From assembly GCA_964576715.1 (NCBI GenBank), contig CAZNWE010000037.1, positions 1 through 40,782 of the forward strand: 40,782 bases of DNA, given 5' to 3'. The notes under the pieces were generated by a model, which was given only the letters and a program-made list of their open reading frames with translations, did no database searches and was not told where the DNA came from. The position numbers were made by a program, and so were the translations under genes. Of this stretch, positions 31,682 to 40,183 are shown piece after piece; position 1 is the first letter of the stretch, and every line of letters starts with the position of its first letter. Source of the DNA: SLRI01 sp964576715. GTDB taxonomy: Bacteria; Pseudomonadota; Alphaproteobacteria; Geminicoccales; Geminicoccaceae.

Positions 31682-34195
31682 TCACGGCGTGCGCAGAATT
31701 AGCGCCGCCGGGACGCCGAGCACGCGTCTGAGGCCAATCGCGCCGATCGCCAGGGTCGCCAGGACTGCCGAGATCGGCACGGCCGCGGCGAGGTGCGGCG
31801 CCGGGCTCCAGGCCAGGCCGAGGCCGAAGCGCACGACCACGAAGCTCGCGACAGTTCCGAGCCCGGCCCCGAGCAGCGCCGCCACGACCCCGATCATCGC
31901 GTACTGGGTGAGGAAGATACGGCCGATCTGCCGCCGTTCGGCCCCCACCACCTTGAACAGCACGCTGCGGCGCAACTGCTCGCGGCGGGCGGCGGCCAGC
32001 GCGCTGACCAGCACGGCGAGCCCGGTGACCAGGGTGACCAGCGCCATCAGCCGGACCGCGAGCCCGATCTGCCCGAGGATCGCCTCGACCCGGGCAATCA
32101 CGTCGGCGATCGCGAAGGGCGTGACGTTCGGCAACGCCCTGGCCATCCGATCGATCAACGCCGTCTGGTCGGCCGGGCCGCTGTCGACCGCCGCCAGGAG
32201 GGTGTGCGGCGCCTCGTCGATGACGCCGGGGCTGAGCACGAAGACGAAGTCGATGCGCCCTTCCGACCAGTCGATGTCCCGCCGCAGATTGGCGATCTCG
32301 GCCTCGACCGGACGGCCGAGCACGTTGAAGGTCAAGGTGTCGCCGATGCCGACGCCATAGCCGCGGGCCACCTCGTCCTCGACCGAGACCAGCGGCGGTC
32401 CAGCATAGTCGGCCGGCCACCAACTGCCGGCGACGATTTCCTCGGCCGGTGGTGCCGCCGCCCGGTAGGAGAGCCCCCGATCGCGACGCAGCGTCCAGCG
32501 GACGTTCTCGGCGACCTCGACCCGGTCGACCGGCTGGCCGGCGATCTGCACGATCCGCGCCCGCAGCACCGGCTCGAGCTGGACGATCCGCGCCCCGGCA
32601 AAGCTTTCGACCACGGCGGTGAAGGCGTCCCGCTGGCGCGGCTGGATGTCGATGAAGATCGCGGTCGGCGTCTCGACCGGGCGGCTGGCGGTGAGCTCGC
32701 TGTTGATGCTGTGCTCGACCAGCAGCACGGTGGTCAGCACGGCGGTGCCGGCGGCCAGGGCCACCACCGAGCCGGTCGCCGCCCGCTCGCTCCGCTTGAG
32801 CTGGCTCAAGGCGAGCCGGGTGAGGCCAGAGCTGCGTTGCGCGATGGCCCCCACGGCATAGAGACCGAGACGCGCCAGCAGCCCGATCAGGCCGGCCAAG
32901 ACGGCGACGATGCCGAGGAAGACCAGGGCGATGAACGGGTCGGGGACGGCGAGCAGCGACGTTGCCGCGAGGCTCAATGCTGCGGCTAGCAGCCAGGGCC
33001 AGCGCCGTGGCCCGCCGCCGCCGGGTTCGGCCGTGACGTCATCGCGAAACAGGGCGGCCGGCGTGATCGCCGCGGCCTGCAGGAGCGGCAAAGCGGTGAA
33101 CAGAGCGGCGGTGGCGAGAGCGAACAGTGCCGCCGAGACGATGGCCAGGGGATGGATGCCGAGGGCCAGTTCGATCGGCAGGACCCCGGCCGGCAGCAGA
33201 TGGATGGCGAACGGCAGGACGGTGCCGAGCAGCGCCCCCAGGATCAGCCCGGCGGCACAGAGCAGGGCGATCTGCAGCCCGGCGATCACCGCGATGTCGC
33301 GACTGGTGGTGCCGAGGCAGCGCAGGGTCGCGATCGTCCGCTGGCGCGAGCGGAGATGCGCATCGACCACGATGCCGACGCCGAGCCCGCCGATCAACAA
33401 GGCGGCGACGCCGGCGAGCGACAGGTAGCTCGCCAGCCGATCGGCATTGCGGGCGATCAGCGGCTGGGCGGAAGCAAAGGTCTGGGCCCGCCAGCTCGCC
33501 TCGGCATGATCGCGCCGCAGCTGCGCCACCAGTGCGGCAGCCTGGCCGGGCTCGGGCAGGCCCAGGGCATAGGCGTGCCGGGAGAGGGCACCGGGCGCCA
33601 GGATGCCGAGCGCGTCCAAGGTCGCCCGGTGGACCAGGAGCCGCGGGCCGAGGCCGACGAAGGCGCCCCCCAGGCGATCCGGCTCGGCGATCAGAACGCC
33701 CCGGATCTCGACCTCGCCATTGCCGAGCTCGAGCCGGTCGCCGACCGCGACATCGAGGCGCTGCAAGAGGCTCGCCTCGGCCAGCGCGCCGAAGTCCGCG
33801 AGCGCGTCGCCCAGCGCCTGCGCCGGCTCGATGCCGACCGCGCCGTAGAGCGGGTAGGCGTCGTCGACGGCCTTGAGCGAGGTCGGCACCTGGCGGCCAT
33901 TGGCGGCAAAGGCGATGGCGTTGGTGGTCACACTGTGGCTGACCAGCGCATCGGCCGGTACCACCGCGGCGAGCTCGTCGGCCGGCAGCTCGCGATGGGT
34001 CGATTCGATGACCACGTCACCACCGAGCAGCATGCGGGCATCGCGCTCGAGCGTGTCGGTGACACTCTGGCGTAGCGAGCCGACGCCGGTGATGGTAGCG
34101 ACCCCGAGCGTCAGGCAGGCGAGGACGATCATGGCCGCCGCCCGGCTGCCCCGCAGATCGCGCCAGGCGATGCGGGCGCGTGTCAGGCCGTTCAA
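31682..34195 (-). CDS. ABC transporter permease, YbbP/FtsX-like
   Basis: 837-residue inner-membrane protein of the MacB/FtsX superfamily with two FtsX-type domains, matching YbbP. Near the N terminus RIAWRDLRGSRAAAMIVLACL is the first helix, followed by a periplasmic MacB-like region. Then come helices at SLAGVAALLIGGLGVGI with LRSRQRTIATLRCLGTTSRDI (the cytoplasmic coupling motif), a mid-protein helix cluster, and a second copy ending with MALVTLVTGLAVLVSALAAA, LRRSVLFKVVGAERRQIGRI and final helices. The start is taken as TTG 34195, forming a TTGA overlap with the stop of the ATPase gene; the frame is open farther upstream but overlaps that gene. It works with the ATPase at 34192-34890. Substrate unknown, with lipid or lipoprotein-related export suspected for the family. 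Confidence 0.92.
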   Translation of the reverse strand: MNGLTRARIAWRDLRGSRAAAMIVLACLTLGVATITGVGSLRQSVTDTLERDARMLLGGDVVIESTHRELPADELAAVVPADALVSHSVTTNAIAFAANGRQVPTSLKAVDDAYPLYGAVGIEPAQALGDALADFGALAEASLLQRLDVAVGDRLELGNGEVEIRGVLIAEPDRLGGAFVGLGPRLLVHRATLDALGILAPGALSRHAYALGLPEPGQAAALVAQLRRDHAEASWRAQTFASAQPLIARNADRLASYLSLAGVAALLIGGLGVGIVVDAHLRSRQRTIATLRCLGTTSRDIAVIAGLQIALLCAAGLILGALLGTVLPFAIHLLPAGVLPIELALGIHPLAIVSAALFALATAALFTALPLLQAAAITPAALFRDDVTAEPGGGGPRRWPWLLAAALSLAATSLLAVPDPFIALVFLGIVAVLAGLIGLLARLGLYAVGAIAQRSSGLTRLALSQLKRSERAATGSVVALAAGTAVLTTVLLVEHSINSELTASRPVETPTAIFIDIQPRQRDAFTAVVESFAGARIVQLEPVLRARIVQIAGQPVDRVEVAENVRWTLRRDRGLSYRAAAPPAEEIVAGSWWPADYAGPPLVSVEDEVARGYGVGIGDTLTFNVLGRPVEAEIANLRRDIDWSEGRIDFVFVLSPGVIDEAPHTLLAAVDSGPADQTALIDRMARALPNVTPFAIADVIARVEAILGQIGLAVRLMALVTLVTGLAVLVSALAAARREQLRRSVLFKVVGAERRQIGRIFLTQYAMIGVVAALLGAGLGTVASFVVVRFGLGLAWSPAPHLAAAVPISAVLATLAIGAIGLRRVLGVPAALILRTP

Positions 34196-34890
34196 GGTAC
34201 GGCCCCGATCAGCCGGTCGCCGGCCAGCGTGCGCTCTTCCAGCCGCCCGTCGCTCATTCGCCGCGTCTCGTCGCAAAGCGACGCGAGCGCTGGATCATGG
34301 GTGATGAGGAAGAGCGTCGCGCCATGGCGTTCCCGGGCAGTGAAGATCAATTCGGCGATCTGCCGCCCGGTCGTCCGGTCGAGATTGCCGGTGGGCTCGT
34401 CGGCGAGCAGGAGCTCGGGCTCGTTGGCGAGGGCGCGGGCGAGGGCGACGCGCTGCTGCTCGCCGCCCGAGAGCTGGGCCGGGTAGTGCGCCAGGCGCTG
34501 CTCGAGCCCGACCTCGGCGAGCCCGTCGCGGGCCCTGGCGAAGGCGTCCCGGCGCCCGGCAAGCTCCAACGGCAGGGCCACGTTCTCGAGCGCCGTCATG
34601 GTCGGGATCAGGTGGAAGGACTGAAACAGCACGCCCACCCGTTGACGCCGGAAGAGGGCCAGCCCATCCTCGTTCAGTGTGGCAAGATCGGTGCCGGCGA
34701 CCTCGACCGTGCCGCCGGTTGGCCGCTCGATGCCGCCGATGATGGCGAGCAGGCTCGACTTGCCGGAGCCCGAGGGACCGACCACGCTGAGGCTGGTGCC
34801 TGCCGCCACGTCGAGATCGATGCCGCGCAGGATGCGCACGGGCCCGGCACTGCTGACCAGGCTCAGCTCGATGTCTCGCAACCGTATCAT
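34192..34890 (-). CDS. ABC transporter ATP-binding protein, YbbA/LolD-like
   Basis: 232-residue ATPase of the MacB/LolD/YbbA group. Walker A is GPSGSGKSS at 38-46, the Q-loop segment VLFQSFHLIPTMTALENVALP is typical of the group, the signature is LSGGEQQRVALARA and Walker B is LLLADEPTGNLD with the H-switch in FLITHDP. All motifs are intact. ATG 34890 has GAAGG about nine bases upstream. It couples to the YbbP-like permease and is divergent from tesA with only 19 bases between start codons; this ybbA-ybbP-tesA order is conserved in Proteobacteria and supports the assignment. Confidence 0.94.
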   Translation of the reverse strand: MIRLRDIELSLVSSAGPVRILRGIDLDVAAGTSLSVVGPSGSGKSSLLAIIGGIERPTGGTVEVAGTDLATLNEDGLALFRRQRVGVLFQSFHLIPTMTALENVALPLELAGRRDAFARARDGLAEVGLEQRLAHYPAQLSGGEQQRVALARALANEPELLLADEPTGNLDRTTGRQIAELIFTARERHGATLFLITHDPALASLCDETRRMSDGRLEERTLAGDRLIGAVP

Positions 34891-34909
34891 TCGCACCGAA
34901 CCTTCGAGG

Positions 34910-35566
34910 ATGGCTGAACACATGTGCAAAGGTGGGACCCGGCGGCGGTTCCTCAACCGCGCCGTCGCTCTGGCGCTCCTCGCCGGGGCCGCACCCGCAG
35001 CGGCCGCCGACTGCCGGATCGCCGTGCTCGGCGACTCGCTCGCCGCTGGCTACGAGGTGGCGCTCGACGATGCCTTCCCGGTCCAGCTCGAGGCCGCCCT
35101 GCACGCCGCGGGCGTGCCCTGCGCGGTGCTCAACGCCGGGGTCTCGGGCGACACCACGGCCGGCGGGCTGGCGCGGCTCGACTGGGTGCTCGGCGACCAG
35201 CCGAGCCACCTCCTGGTCGAGCTCGGCGGCAACGACGCGCTGCGCGCCATCCCGGTCGAGACCGTGACGGCCAACCTCGCCGCGATCATCGAGCGGGCCC
35301 AGGCGGCCGGGGTCCAGGTCATGCTCGCCGGCATGCAGGCCCCGCCCAATCTCGGGGCGCGCTACACCGACGCTTTCGCCGCCGTCTTCCCTGAGCTCGC
35401 CGAGCGCTACGCGGTGCCGCTCTACCCGTTCTTCCTCGACGGTGCGATCCAGGACCCGGCACTGATGGCGGCCGACGGCATCCACCCCAACTCCGGCGGC
35501 GTCGCCGTCATCGTCGAGCGGATCCTGCCGCACATCCTGACCTGGCTCGACCGCGGCGCCGGCTGA
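34910..35566 (+). CDS. tesA: Arylesterase/lysophospholipase TesA-like, SGNH hydrolase
   Basis: 218-residue GDSL/SGNH esterase. Block I is LGDSLAAGY with catalytic S43, block II has NAGVSGDTTAGG, block III is GGNDALR with N108 and block V is DGIHPNSGG with D189 and H192; all four catalytic blocks are intact. The N terminus has TRRRFLNRAVALALLAG followed by AAAA, which fits a twin-arginine (Tat) signal, cleaved near residue 33, so the enzyme is likely periplasmic. Start ATG 34910 is listed; ATG 34922 is equally good and keeps the signal peptide. Adjacent to the YbbA/YbbP-type transporter, as in E. coli. Confidence 0.94.
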   Translation: MAEHMCKGGTRRRFLNRAVALALLAGAAPAAAADCRIAVLGDSLAAGYEVALDDAFPVQLEAALHAAGVPCAVLNAGVSGDTTAGGLARLDWVLGDQPSHLLVELGGNDALRAIPVETVTANLAAIIERAQAAGVQVMLAGMQAPPNLGARYTDAFAAVFPELAERYAVPLYPFFLDGAIQDPALMAADGIHPNSGGVAVIVERILPHILTWLDRGAG

Positions 35567-35591
35567 GAGCGATCAAATGCCCGCAGCCGGA

Positions 35592-35616
35592 CGTCAAGCG
35601 TTCTTTGCGCTTGACG
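35592..35616 (+). terminator. Hairpin after tesA
   Basis: CGTCAAGCG and CGCTTGACG form a perfect 9-bp stem over a TTCTTTG loop, 25 bases after the tesA stop. No T run follows, so it is a weak terminator candidate. The right arm includes TTGACG, which could double as a -35 element for a promoter toward acs. Confidence 0.4.
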
Positions 35617-35692
35617 AGCCGCTGGCTCTGTCCTGATCTCTTGTCCGATCGGGGCGTGGTCGATAGCCCGCGAGGCGAACAGCCATGACGAC

Positions 35693-35755
35693 TTACCCAC
35701 ATCTTGTTGATAGACATGGGGATAGTGTCGGCGTTGTGGGTGACGCTGTGGATAA
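35693..35755. promoter_or_regulatory. Cluster of DnaA-box-like sequences
   Basis: TGTGGATAA at 35747-35755 is the exact reverse complement of the consensus DnaA box TTATCCACA. TTACCCACA at 35693-35701 matches with one mismatch. TGTGGGTGA at 35735-35743 and TGGGGATAG at 35717-35725 match with two mismatches each, on the minus strand. Four such sites within 63 bases of GC-rich sequence is unexpected. They may form an origin-like element or a DnaA-controlled regulatory site. Confidence 0.5.
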
Positions 35756-35791
35756 GCGGTCGAAGATGCAGCGGGCAAAGCCCGCGTGGCC

Positions 35792-35802
35792 TTTGCGGCA
35801 AA
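35792..35802. promoter_or_regulatory. TTTGC/GCAAA palindrome upstream of acs
   Basis: TTTGC-G-GCAAA is a perfect 5+1+5 palindrome 98 bases before the acs start. Regulators of the RamB/ScfR family, which control acetate and propionate genes, use TTTGC and GCAAA half-sites, so this may be an acs operator. That link is inference from memory of the family. Confidence 0.35.
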
Positions 35803-35899
35803 ATGTCCCCGCGTCGCCTTGGGCCATCGTGCCCGATCCGGCCGCGGCCGCACAATCCCGCTCGAACAGCCAACGAACCGCCTGACGAGGGAGGACATC

Positions 35900-37834
35900 A
35901 TGTCGGACATTTACCCGGTTAGCGCTGCCTGGGCCGCGCGGGCGCATTGCGACCAGGCAACCTATGCGCGGCTTTACCAGGAATCGGTCGCCGACCCGGA
36001 GGCTTTCTGGGCCAGGGAGGCCGAGCGTGTCACCTGGTCGAAGAAGCCCACCAGGGTCAAGAACACCTCCTTCGACGGCGACGTCTCGATCAAGTGGTTT
36101 GAGGACGGCGAGCTCAACGTCTGCTACAACTGCGTCGACCGGCACCTCGAAAAGCGCGGTGATCAGGTCGCCATCATCTGGGAAGGCGACGATCCCGGGG
36201 TCGACGCCAGGATCACCTATCGCGAGCTCTACGAAAAGGTCGGCAAGACCGCCAACGTGCTCAAGTCCATGGGCGTCAAGAAGGGCGATCGGGTCACCAT
36301 CTACCTGCCGATGATCCCCGAGGCCGCCTACACCATGCTCGCCTGTGCGCGGCTCGGCGCCATCCACTCCGTCGTCTTCGGCGGCTTCTCCCCGGACAGC
36401 CTGGCCGACCGGGTCAACGGCTGTGACTCCAAGCTGGTGGTCACCGCCGACGGCGGCCTGCGCGGCGGCAAGACCGTGCCGCTCAAGACCAACGTCGACA
36501 AGGCGCTGGAGAAATGCGCCGACGACGTCAAGGTCCTGATGTTCCGCCACACCGGCATCGAGGTGCCGGTGACCGACGGCCGCGACGTCGACGGCAGCAA
36601 GGCCATGGGGGCGGCCAGCACCGATTGCCCGTGCGAGCCGATGAACGCCGAGGACCCGCTGTTCATTCTCTACACCTCGGGCTCGACCGGCATGCCCAAG
36701 GGTGTCCTGCACACCACCGGCGGCTACCTCGTCTATGCGTCGATGACCCACGAGTACGTCTTCGACTACCACGACGGCGACATCTACTGGTGCACCGCCG
36801 ATGTCGGCTGGGTCACCGGCCACAGCTACATCGTCTACGGCCCCTTGGCCAACGCGGCGACCACCCTGATGTTCGAGGGGGTCCCCAACTACCCCTCGAT
36901 GTCCCGCTTCTGGCAGGTCGTCGACAAGCACCAGGTCAACATCTTCTACACCGCCCCCACCGCCATCCGCGCCCTGATGCAGCGGGGCGACGACCCGGTC
37001 AAAGCGACCTCGAGGCAGTCGCTCAGGCTCCTGGGCTCGGTCGGCGAGCCGATCAACCCCGAGGCCTGGCGCTGGTACCATCAGGTCGTCGGCGACGGCC
37101 GCTGCCCCATCGTCGACACCTGGTGGCAGACCGAAACCGGCGGCATCCTCATCACCCCGCTGCCCGGTGCGATCGACCAGAAGCCCGGCTCCGCCACGCT
37201 CCCCTTCTTCGGCGTCAAGCCCGCCATCGTCGACAACGAGGGCAACACGCAGGAAGGAGTCGCCGAAGGCAACCTCGTCATCACCGACAGCTGGCCCGGG
37301 CAAATGCGCACCGTCTTCGGCGACCACGAGCGCTTCGTCCAAACCTACTTCTCGACCTTCAAGGGCCTCTACTTCACCGGCGACGGCGCCAAGCGCGACA
37401 AGGACGGCTATTACTGGATCACCGGCCGCGTCGACGACGTCATCAACGTCTCCGGCCACCGCATGGGCACCGCCGAGGTCGAGAGCTCGCTGGTGGCGCA
37501 TCCGGCGGTTGCCGAGGCCGCGGTGGTCGGCTTCCCGCACGACCTCAAGGGCCAGGGCATCTACTGCTACGTGACCCTGCAGACGGGCGTGGAGCCGTCG
37601 GAGGAGCTGCGCAAGGACCTGGTCAAGCACGTCCGCCAGGACATCGGCCCGATCGCCACGCCGGACTACATCCAGTGGGCGCCGGGCCTGCCGAAGACGC
37701 GGTCGGGCAAGATCATGCGCCGCATCCTCAGGAAGATCGCGGCCAACGAGCACGACCAGCTCGGCGACACCTCGACCCTGGCGGAGCCGGCGGTCGTGGA
37801 CGACCTCGTCGAGAATCGCATGAACAACCAGTAA
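35900..37834 (+). CDS. acs: Acetyl-coenzyme A synthetase
   Basis: 644-residue AMP-forming ligase that turns acetate, CoA and ATP into acetyl-CoA. The ANL-family core motif ILYTSGSTGMPKGVLHTTGG is near residues 255-275, followed by WCTADVGWVTGHSYIVYGPL, DTWWQTETGG, YFTGDGAKRDKDGYYWITGR and the CoA-domain hinge. The C-terminal LPKTRSGKIMRR contains the Lys that is acetylated to switch the enzyme off in other bacteria. Length is standard. The ATG has GAGGGAGG six bases upstream. The gene ends just before a strong terminator, so it is probably transcribed alone from the long upstream region. Confidence 0.98.
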   Translation: MSDIYPVSAAWAARAHCDQATYARLYQESVADPEAFWAREAERVTWSKKPTRVKNTSFDGDVSIKWFEDGELNVCYNCVDRHLEKRGDQVAIIWEGDDPGVDARITYRELYEKVGKTANVLKSMGVKKGDRVTIYLPMIPEAAYTMLACARLGAIHSVVFGGFSPDSLADRVNGCDSKLVVTADGGLRGGKTVPLKTNVDKALEKCADDVKVLMFRHTGIEVPVTDGRDVDGSKAMGAASTDCPCEPMNAEDPLFILYTSGSTGMPKGVLHTTGGYLVYASMTHEYVFDYHDGDIYWCTADVGWVTGHSYIVYGPLANAATTLMFEGVPNYPSMSRFWQVVDKHQVNIFYTAPTAIRALMQRGDDPVKATSRQSLRLLGSVGEPINPEAWRWYHQVVGDGRCPIVDTWWQTETGGILITPLPGAIDQKPGSATLPFFGVKPAIVDNEGNTQEGVAEGNLVITDSWPGQMRTVFGDHERFVQTYFSTFKGLYFTGDGAKRDKDGYYWITGRVDDVINVSGHRMGTAEVESSLVAHPAVAEAAVVGFPHDLKGQGIYCYVTLQTGVEPSEELRKDLVKHVRQDIGPIATPDYIQWAPGLPKTRSGKIMRRILRKIAANEHDQLGDTSTLAEPAVVDDLVENRMNNQ

Positions 37835-37854
37835 CCGCCCGGGCTTTACGAGAA

Positions 37855-37885
37855 GGGCCCGAAGCCTGCGGCTTCGGGCCCTTTT
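37855..37885 (+). terminator. Intrinsic terminator of acs
   Basis: GGGCCCGAAGCC (37855-37866) and GGCTTCGGGCCC (37870-37881) form a perfect 12-bp stem over a TGC loop, followed by TTTT. Flanking AA/TT pairs can extend it. It begins 20 bases after the acs stop. Confidence 0.93.
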
Positions 37886-37911
37886 CGTGGCGTGAACGAC
37901 GGAGACTACCG

Positions 37912-38375
37912 ATGGCTGGGGAAACCTACGGCCTCGCAGCTGTACTGGCGCTGAACGCGGCCGCCGCCATGGCGAGTCCGTATCCGAGCGTGACCTACGA
38001 CGGCCCGCTCGCGGCGCGCGACACGCCGCGGGGCGCGGTCCAGTGGGCCTTTCTCGACATGGCGAAGGCCTGGGCCGAGTGCGACCGCGACCTCCTGGGC
38101 GAGATCGTCACCGCCGACGTCCGCTTCGCCTTTCCCACCACCCGCCTCGAGGGGCGCGAGGCGTTGCTGGCCAATCTCGATCTCTATTGCGGCCCCGAGG
38201 CGAGCGCGCCGCCGAGCGAGGTCAGCTTCTATCTGCCCGACGACGCCTTCTACATCGATCTCGAGACCGGCCGCGCGGCGGTCGAGATCCAGTTCCGCGA
38301 GCGTCGCCGCGGCCGCCAGCAGGTGACCAACGACGTCTGGATCGCCACCTTCGCCGAGGACGGTCGCTTCGCGGT
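37912..38375 (+). CDS. SnoaL/NTF2-like protein, 3' end lost in assembly gap
   Basis: At least 154 residues before the sequence runs into Ns. The part from about residue 45 looks like an NTF2-like cone: GAVQWAFLDMAKAWAECDRDLLGEIVTADVRFAFP (in two stretches), REALLANLDLYC, and a strand-rich end VTNDVWIATFAEDGRF. Members are polyketide cyclases, ester hydrolases or polymer-binding scaffolds, so no reaction can be named. GGAG lies eight bases upstream of ATG 37912; a second ATG at 37969 is possible, since residues 1-19 (Ala-rich) are not typical of the fold. If the gap were really ten bases, a stop would follow at 38392, but the gap length is probably a placeholder. Confidence 0.65.
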
Positions 38376-38385
38376 NNNNNNNNNN
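38376..38385. other. Assembly gap of ten N
   Basis: Ten consecutive Ns interrupt the SnoaL-like gene. A round number usually marks a scaffold join of unknown true length. The 185 bases after it, up to 38570, contain no recognisable gene and do not visibly continue the NTF2-like fold. Confidence 0.98.
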
Positions 38386-38570
38386 AATCGTTGAGGTTAA
38401 TCGCCACTCTAGCAATCCGTCCGGCTGCATCCGCAGGGCGAACCGAGGCCTGGGAAGACTGCTTTCCGATCGTGCGCGCCGCGCCCGTGAACAGCTGCCC
38501 GCCCGAATAGGCCCCGTCTTCCGGCGTCCGACGCGATCGGCTACCCCACGCCGCGGATCGGGAGGACGCC

Positions 38571-40100
38571 ATGTCACGCTTCGTCAAAGACGTCGTCACC
38601 GGCGCCGGCGGGCTCGTCGTCGCCCAGAGCCGCCGCGCCGCCGGCGCCGGCGCGGAGGTGTTGCGGGCGGGCGGCAACGCGGTCGACGCCGCGGTGGCGA
38701 CCTCGCTGGCGCTCGGCGTCTGCGAGCCCTGGATGAGCGGCATCGGCGGCGGCTGCGCGGCGCTGATCCGCCCGGCCGGAGGCAAGCCAGTCGCCGTCGA
38801 CGGCGGCATGCTGGCGCCGCGCCGGCTCGATCCGGCGCGCTATCCGCTGAGCGGCGCGGACACCGGCGCGGGCTTCTTCGCCTGGCCCGAGGTGGTCGAG
38901 GACCGCAACGTCACCGGCCCGCTCGCGGTCGCCACCCCCGGCCTCGTCGCCGCGCTCGCCGGCGCCCACGACCGCTTCGGCCGCTTGGCCTGGCGCGACG
39001 TGCTCGCGCCCGCGATCGCGATCGCCGAGGCCGGCCACACCGTCGACTGGTACACCGCGCTCATCGTGTCGACGGGAGCGCAGGCGTTGCGCGCCCAGCC
39101 CGCGGCGGCCGCCCACTTCCTGCGCGACGGCGTGCCGCCCTCGCCCGACTGGCGCCAGGGTACGGTCACGCTCGACACCGCGGCGCTCGCCGCCACCTAC
39201 CGCCGCCTCGCCGCGGCCGGCGCGCGCGACTTCTACGACGGCGAGCTCGCGACGCGGTGGCTGGCCGAGGCGCGCGCCGCCGGCACCTGGCTCACGGCCG
39301 ACGACCTTGGCGCCTACGACGCCCGGCTCGTGCCGCCGCGGCGCTTTCGCTACCGCGACGCCGAACTCGCCGTCATGGACGGGCTCTTCGCCGGGGTCAG
39401 CCTCGAGGAGGCGCTCGGCGTCGTCGCCGCGAGCTGGCGCGGCGGCGCGCCGGCCGCGGCGGCCTACGCCGCCTACGCCCGCGGGCTCGCCCACGCCTAC
39501 GCCACCCGCCTCGCGCGGCTCGGCCACGCCGCCGATCCGGGCCACACGACGCATTTCGCCGTGATCGACGCCGAGGGCACGATGGTGGCGTGGACGCAGA
39601 CGCTGCTCTCGCTCTTCGGGGCCCACGTCCTTCTGCCGGAGACGGGCATCCTGTTGAACAACGGCGTCATGTGGTTCGATCCGCGCCCCGGCCGGCCCAA
39701 CAGCCTCGCCGCCGGCGCCAAGCCGCTCGCCAACATGTGCCCGACGCTGGTCGAGACGGCGGACGGCCGGCGCCTCGCGCTCGGCGCCTGCGGCGGCCGG
39801 CGCATCCTGCCGGCGGTCCTGCAGCTCGCGAGCTTCATGGTGGACACCGGCGACGACGTCGCCACCGCCCTCGCCCGGCCGCGGCTCGACGTCAGCGGCC
39901 CCGACGCCGCGGCGCTCGACCCGCGGTTGGACGCGGCGAGCCGCGCGGCGGTGGCCGAGGTGCTGCCGGCGAGCCTCGTCGACGAGGCCGTCTACCCCGC
40001 GCCCTACGCCATCCCGACCGCGCTCGCGGCGGGCCCGGACGGGCGCCGGACGGCCATGGGCGCGCCGGTCCACCCCTGGTCGGGCGCGGTCGCGGCCTGA
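38571..40100 (+). CDS. Gamma-glutamyltransferase family protein
   Basis: 509-residue Ntn-hydrolase precursor. Such enzymes cleave themselves before a Thr, which then acts on gamma-glutamyl amides such as glutathione. The proposed nucleophile is T326 in GHTTHFAVIDAEG, aligned with TTHxSVxD of GGT. Other marks are LRAGGNAVDAAVATSLALGV near the N terminus, MSGIGGGCAALIRP, GFFAWPEVVED and GILLNNGVMWFDP. The usual GSPGG oxyanion segment reads GACGGRRIL, a variant seen in GGT-like relatives, so substrate may differ. There is no signal peptide, whereas many GGTs are periplasmic. GGGAGGA precedes the ATG. The following gene encodes a peptide-type binding protein, suggesting use of imported gamma-glutamyl peptides or related amides. 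Confidence 0.88.
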   Translation: MSRFVKDVVTGAGGLVVAQSRRAAGAGAEVLRAGGNAVDAAVATSLALGVCEPWMSGIGGGCAALIRPAGGKPVAVDGGMLAPRRLDPARYPLSGADTGAGFFAWPEVVEDRNVTGPLAVATPGLVAALAGAHDRFGRLAWRDVLAPAIAIAEAGHTVDWYTALIVSTGAQALRAQPAAAAHFLRDGVPPSPDWRQGTVTLDTAALAATYRRLAAAGARDFYDGELATRWLAEARAAGTWLTADDLGAYDARLVPPRRFRYRDAELAVMDGLFAGVSLEEALGVVAASWRGGAPAAAAYAAYARGLAHAYATRLARLGHAADPGHTTHFAVIDAEGTMVAWTQTLLSLFGAHVLLPETGILLNNGVMWFDPRPGRPNSLAAGAKPLANMCPTLVETADGRRLALGACGGRRILPAVLQLASFMVDTGDDVATALARPRLDVSGPDAAALDPRLDAASRAAVAEVLPASLVDEAVYPAPYAIPTALAAGPDGRRTAMGAPVHPWSGAVAA

Positions 40101-40183
40101 CGGGTCGGCCCTTGCGGGCGGTGGCAAAGCGTGGAAACGTCCGAGCGTCGCACGACTTCGACCAACGGAGGGGGACCGGGCCC

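Larger units (their letters stand above)
35567..35899. other. tesA-acs intergenic region
   Basis: 333 bases without a gene. From left to right it holds a 9-bp inverted repeat (35592-35616), a cluster of DnaA-box-like sequences in the least GC-rich part (35693-35755), a GCGGGC-AAA-GCCCGC stem (35771-35785), a TTTGC-G-GCAAA palindrome (35792-35802) and the acs ribosome binding site. Confidence 0.8.

Noticed and set aside
35693..37753. 686-codon minus-strand open frame opposite acs
   Set aside because: Asp/Val/Ala-rich antisense translation of acs; no family motif.
38386..38570. Small gene or transposon end after the N gap
   Set aside because: Short frames exist on both strands, but none has a ribosome site with a recognisable product; the stretch may be the tail of a broken gene.
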